From JAKLKS01 sp964370855 (lineage in GTDB: Bacteria > Planctomycetota > JAJSAM01 > JAKLKS01): DNA of 64,000 nt. Both the position numbers and the translations under genes were made by a program. Shown piece by piece: positions 61,338-64,000 of this stretch. The notes beneath the pieces were generated by a model, which did not search any database, had not been told where the DNA came from, and was given only the letters and a program-made list of their open reading frames with translations. The stretch is from positions 1-64,000 of the forward strand of contig CAYJMF010000006.1 in assembly GCA_964370855.1 (NCBI GenBank), given 5' to 3'. Positions within the stretch are counted from its first letter, which is position 1; each line of letters opens with the position of its first letter.

Positions 61338-64000
61338 CTACCGCTCCTCGTGCTCCAGGCGGAGCGCGGTGATGTCCACCTCGACTCCGCTCGAGGGAGC
61401 CGCCGCGGGGATGAACTCCAGCGTGTAGGTGAAGGCGACCCCCCGGTCGTCGCGCCCCGAGACCCATACCTGGAGGCGGACCTTCCCGGGGGCGAGGCCG
61501 CGGACCCGGAAGGAGCCGTCCTCCGCCACCTCGGCCTCGGACCGGGAGTCCTCCCCGTAGGCCGTGATCCCCTCCGCCCGCCCCGGCCTCCCGCTTCGAT
61601 CGACGATCCTCCCCTCGATCTCCACGCCGCGCCGCAGCACGATCCGGTGGCCCGCGCTGCCGGCGGGAACCAGCTCCTCGAGGGAGGACGCCAGGAACCC
61701 CGAGTCCCCTCCCCCCGCCCATACCCCGCACTTCCCCTCCACGAGCCCCTCCACCCGGAACGCCCCCTCCGCCCCCGTGCGGCCCCACGCGACGTCGACC
61801 TCGAAGGGCAGATCCCCCGCGCTCCGCGCCCCGACCGGGGTCCCGGGAGGGACCGGGTTCCCCTCCTCGTCCACCACCGTCCCCTCGACGGAGAGGTAGG
61901 GGCCGAGGACGACGGTGAGCACCCTCCCCGGACCCGCCGGTCCCTCGCCCCGCCCCCACAGTCGCCCGGCCTCGTCGAGGGCGAAGACCTGGTAGGACTC
62001 CCCCTCCACGGCGGGCCTGTAGGCGAGGGTCCCGTCCTCCTCGAGGGGGACGGGCATCCACAGGGCCCACATCGGCCCGAGGTCCTCCTCGATGGGATCC
62101 GGCTCCCGGTGGTCGGGATCCCCGGGGCGGGGAGCGAGGCGGCGGCGGACGAAGACCCGGAGCCCGGAGGGCTCGTCGCCCTCCCCCTTCGCGCCGGTGA
62201 AGCGGGCCAGGAGCGCCGTGCCGCGCCGCTCCACGAGGAGGAGGTCCCGGGTCCCCGCGGGGACGCCGCGGCGCTCCATGGGGAACGGGGGAGAGGCGTC
62301 GCCCCGGGTGTTGCCGTCGTCGACGCTGACCCTGTACGTCCCCTCGAGGAGCCCGGCGAGGACGAAGCGGCCATCGGGCCCGGTGGCGATCTGGCGGTGG
62401 AGGTAGTTCGGCGGACCGACGGCGGGCTCCTCCTCCCCGGCATCCGTCGGTTCCCTGTCCATCTCCGCTTCCACCCAGCGATCCGCCACGGGGAGGCCCG
62501 CGGCGTCCAGGATCCTCCCCTCGATGGCGAGGCCGACGTGGAGGCGGATCACGAGGTCCTCCGTCCCCGCGGGGACCCGACGGTGCTCCAGGGGGGCGTA
62601 GTCCTCCCTTCCGTCGGATCCTCGCCCGGCCTCCACACCGTGTGTGCCCGGGGCCAGCCCCTCCACGCGGAAGGCCCCGCGGGCATCGGTGATCACGGCG
62701 GGCCGGGTCCTGCCGATCTCGAACCGGCGGCCGCACTCGATCTCCAGGCCCGGCACCGGCTCCCCGGTGTCGGCGTCCACGACCCGCCCGGCGATGGCCA
62801 GCGCCGGCCGCAGGGGGATGCGGATCGCCCGGTCCCCGGAGGAGCAGGGGACCACGGCCTCCCGCCATCCCCGCGCCTCCACGGTGAGCGCGTACCGCCC
62901 CTCGGGCCCGCCCACGCGGCGGAAACGGCCCGCGGCGTCGGTGACGAGGGGAGCCTCCCCGGGAATCTCGCGGGGCAGCTCCCGCCTGTCCTCGGCGACC
63001 TCCTCCACGCCGATCACCGCGCCGGGGATGCCCTTCCCGTCGGGATCGACGACGACTCCCTCGAAGACCGCCGAGGGGGGAAGGGAGAGGGTCTCGCCGC
63101 GGAGCGTCCCGCCGGGCTCCAGGGTGACGGGTTCCGCGAGGACCGGTTCGCACCCCGGCGCACGGGCGAGCAGGGTCCAGCTTCCCGCCGTCAGGCCATG
63201 GACCCGGAACTCCCCGCCGACGCCGACGGGCACGGCCCGGGGGACGACGGAGAAGTTCCGCCCTTTCCAGGACTCCTCCCGGTCGACCTTGCCGGGGAAG
63301 AGGAGCAGGCGGGCTCCCGGGAGGGCCTCCCCCTCCCGCGTCGTCACGCGGCCTTCCATGGAGGCCCCGGCCGCCAGGGTCACGACCGCTCCCGTGGCCC
63401 GCCCGTCGTCCCCGACTTTCAGGACTTCGGACCAGGCCCGGCGTCCCCCCGTTCCCCATCCCCAGCAGGCGACCTCATGAACGATGCGGGAGACGGGGAC
63501 CCGGAAGGACCCGTCCGGGCCGGAGGCGACGGCGTGCCCGATGGCCTCCCATCCATCGCCCCCGCGACCGAAGGACCGGGCGAAGGCCTTGACTCCGGCG
63601 CCGGGGACCGGAAGTCCATTCCCGTCCCGTATCACCCCCTCGACGAAGCCGGGAGGGAGCGCGTTGATCACGAGGTGGTTCTCCTTCGGGGGCCCCTCCT
63701 CCACGATCAGCCCGGTCCGCCACAGGCCCCCGTCCCCCGAGGTGTAGCGGTACCAGGGATCCTCGACACCGGTTGTCGGGGTGGAGGGGGGCTCGTAGGC
63801 GATCTCGGCACGGCCCGTCGGCACTCCTTCGATGCGGAATCTCCCCGCCCCGTCGCAGCGTGCCGGGGGGAAGGACTTCTCCTCCTCACCTTCCCGCTCG
63901 ACGACGACCACGCGGACCCGGGCACCGGGGACGGGGGCGCCGGAGGGATAGTGGATGGTCCCGGAGAGCGCGCTCCCCCGGGGAACGCGGACCTCCTCCG
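61338..64000 (-). CDS. Carboxypeptidase-regulatory-like repeat protein F (5' end outside window)
   Basis: The frame is open from 64000 to the stop at 61338, about 887 codons, and continues past the window edge (SGTIHYPSGAPVPGARVRVV at the start), so signal and anchor are not visible. Repeats: VEGVIRDGNGLPVPGAGVKA, MEGRVTTREGEALPGARLLL, FEGVVVDPDGKGIPGAVIGV, IAGRVVDADTGEPVPGLEIE, IEGRILDAAGLPVADRWVEA, VEGTVVDEEGNPVPPGTPVG, IEGRIVDRSGRPGRAEGITA. Same architecture as proteins A-E, presumably secreted or anchored. Confidence 0.78.
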   Translation of the reverse strand, partial: EEVRVPRGSALSGTIHYPSGAPVPGARVRVVVVEREGEEEKSFPPARCDGAGRFRIEGVPTGRAEIAYEPPSTPTTGVEDPWYRYTSGDGGLWRTGLIVEEGPPKENHLVINALPPGFVEGVIRDGNGLPVPGAGVKAFARSFGRGGDGWEAIGHAVASGPDGSFRVPVSRIVHEVACWGWGTGGRRAWSEVLKVGDDGRATGAVVTLAAGASMEGRVTTREGEALPGARLLLFPGKVDREESWKGRNFSVVPRAVPVGVGGEFRVHGLTAGSWTLLARAPGCEPVLAEPVTLEPGGTLRGETLSLPPSAVFEGVVVDPDGKGIPGAVIGVEEVAEDRRELPREIPGEAPLVTDAAGRFRRVGGPEGRYALTVEARGWREAVVPCSSGDRAIRIPLRPALAIAGRVVDADTGEPVPGLEIECGRRFEIGRTRPAVITDARGAFRVEGLAPGTHGVEAGRGSDGREDYAPLEHRRVPAGTEDLVIRLHVGLAIEGRILDAAGLPVADRWVEAEMDREPTDAGEEEPAVGPPNYLHRQIATGPDGRFVLAGLLEGTYRVSVDDGNTRGDASPPFPMERRGVPAGTRDLLLVERRGTALLARFTGAKGEGDEPSGLRVFVRRRLAPRPGDPDHREPDPIEEDLGPMWALWMPVPLEEDGTLAYRPAVEGESYQVFALDEAGRLWGRGEGPAGPGRVLTVVLGPYLSVEGTVVDEEGNPVPPGTPVGARSAGDLPFEVDVAWGRTGAEGAFRVEGLVEGKCGVWAGGGDSGFLASSLEELVPAGSAGHRIVLRRGVEIEGRIVDRSGRPGRAEGITAYGEDSRSEAEVAEDGSFRVRGLAPGKVRLQVWVSGRDDRGVAFTYTLEFIPAAAPSSGVEVDITALRLEHEER

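Noticed and set aside
33790..64000. Zinc carboxypeptidases
   Set aside because: Only the regulatory-like beta-sandwich domain is repeated; the catalytic peptidase domain with its His/Glu zinc ligands is absent.

Overview
The window is very GC-rich double-stranded DNA of bacterial type. Three things point to a planctomycete (Planctomycetota), probably a metagenome-derived scaffold: many secreted proteins built from carboxypeptidase-regulatory-like beta-sandwich repeats, several secreted metallopeptidase-like, prenyltransferase-repeat and HEAT-repeat proteins, and a PknB-type kinase plus an ECF sigma factor fused to a membrane anchor. This assignment is inference; Acidobacteriota or Myxococcota are less likely alternatives. 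A 10-N gap at 22470-22479 and long C or G runs at 1-47, 9533-9565 and 22377-22570 show assembly joints, so gene order across 22.5 kb depends on scaffolding.

Layout. 1-3.1 kb (minus): a Ser/Thr kinase cut by the window edge, 10 bp downstream of purD. 3.1-7.1 kb: a perfect 38-bp-arm hairpin element, then two tandem paralogous secreted HEAT-repeat genes. Each follows a near-consensus sigma-54 promoter, and they share a 283-nt identical 3' tract. 7.27-7.66 kb: four tRNA genes (Pro, Arg, His, Lys). 7.6-23.66 kb: an integrated phage-like element anchored in tRNA-Lys, with an integrase reading toward the tRNA, an XRE regulator, a run of small phage-type genes, a lambda J-like tail-tip gene, two more tyrosine recombinases and an att repeat at its far end. 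The two att copies and a flanking 22-bp direct repeat allow attP to be reconstructed.

23.66-42.3 kb: accessory genes (membrane proteins, an HExxH metallopeptidase-like protein, an ExbD-like tandem protein, a prenyltransferase-like toroid protein, a TolB-like propeller, a lipoprotein, the ECF fusion). They are separated by five tRNA-3'-end fragments in one orientation, two of them followed by similar long hairpins. This looks like a series of old tRNA-targeted insertions or a tRNA-tagged cassette array. 42.3-64 kb: mostly long secreted or membrane-anchored carboxypeptidase-regulatory-like paralogs, two more HExxH proteins, a HEAT-like protein, a leucine-rich-repeat protein and, at 60.2-61.3 kb, a lower-GC overlapping gene pair whose second member carries a HEPN-type Rx4H motif.

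How they fit together: the tRNA-Lys element and the tRNA tags mark this as an integration hotspot. The remaining genes mostly encode the cell-envelope protein repertoire of the host, and the ECF fusion and kinase are plausible envelope-signalling components. No rRNA, CRISPR array or typical IS transposase was seen.
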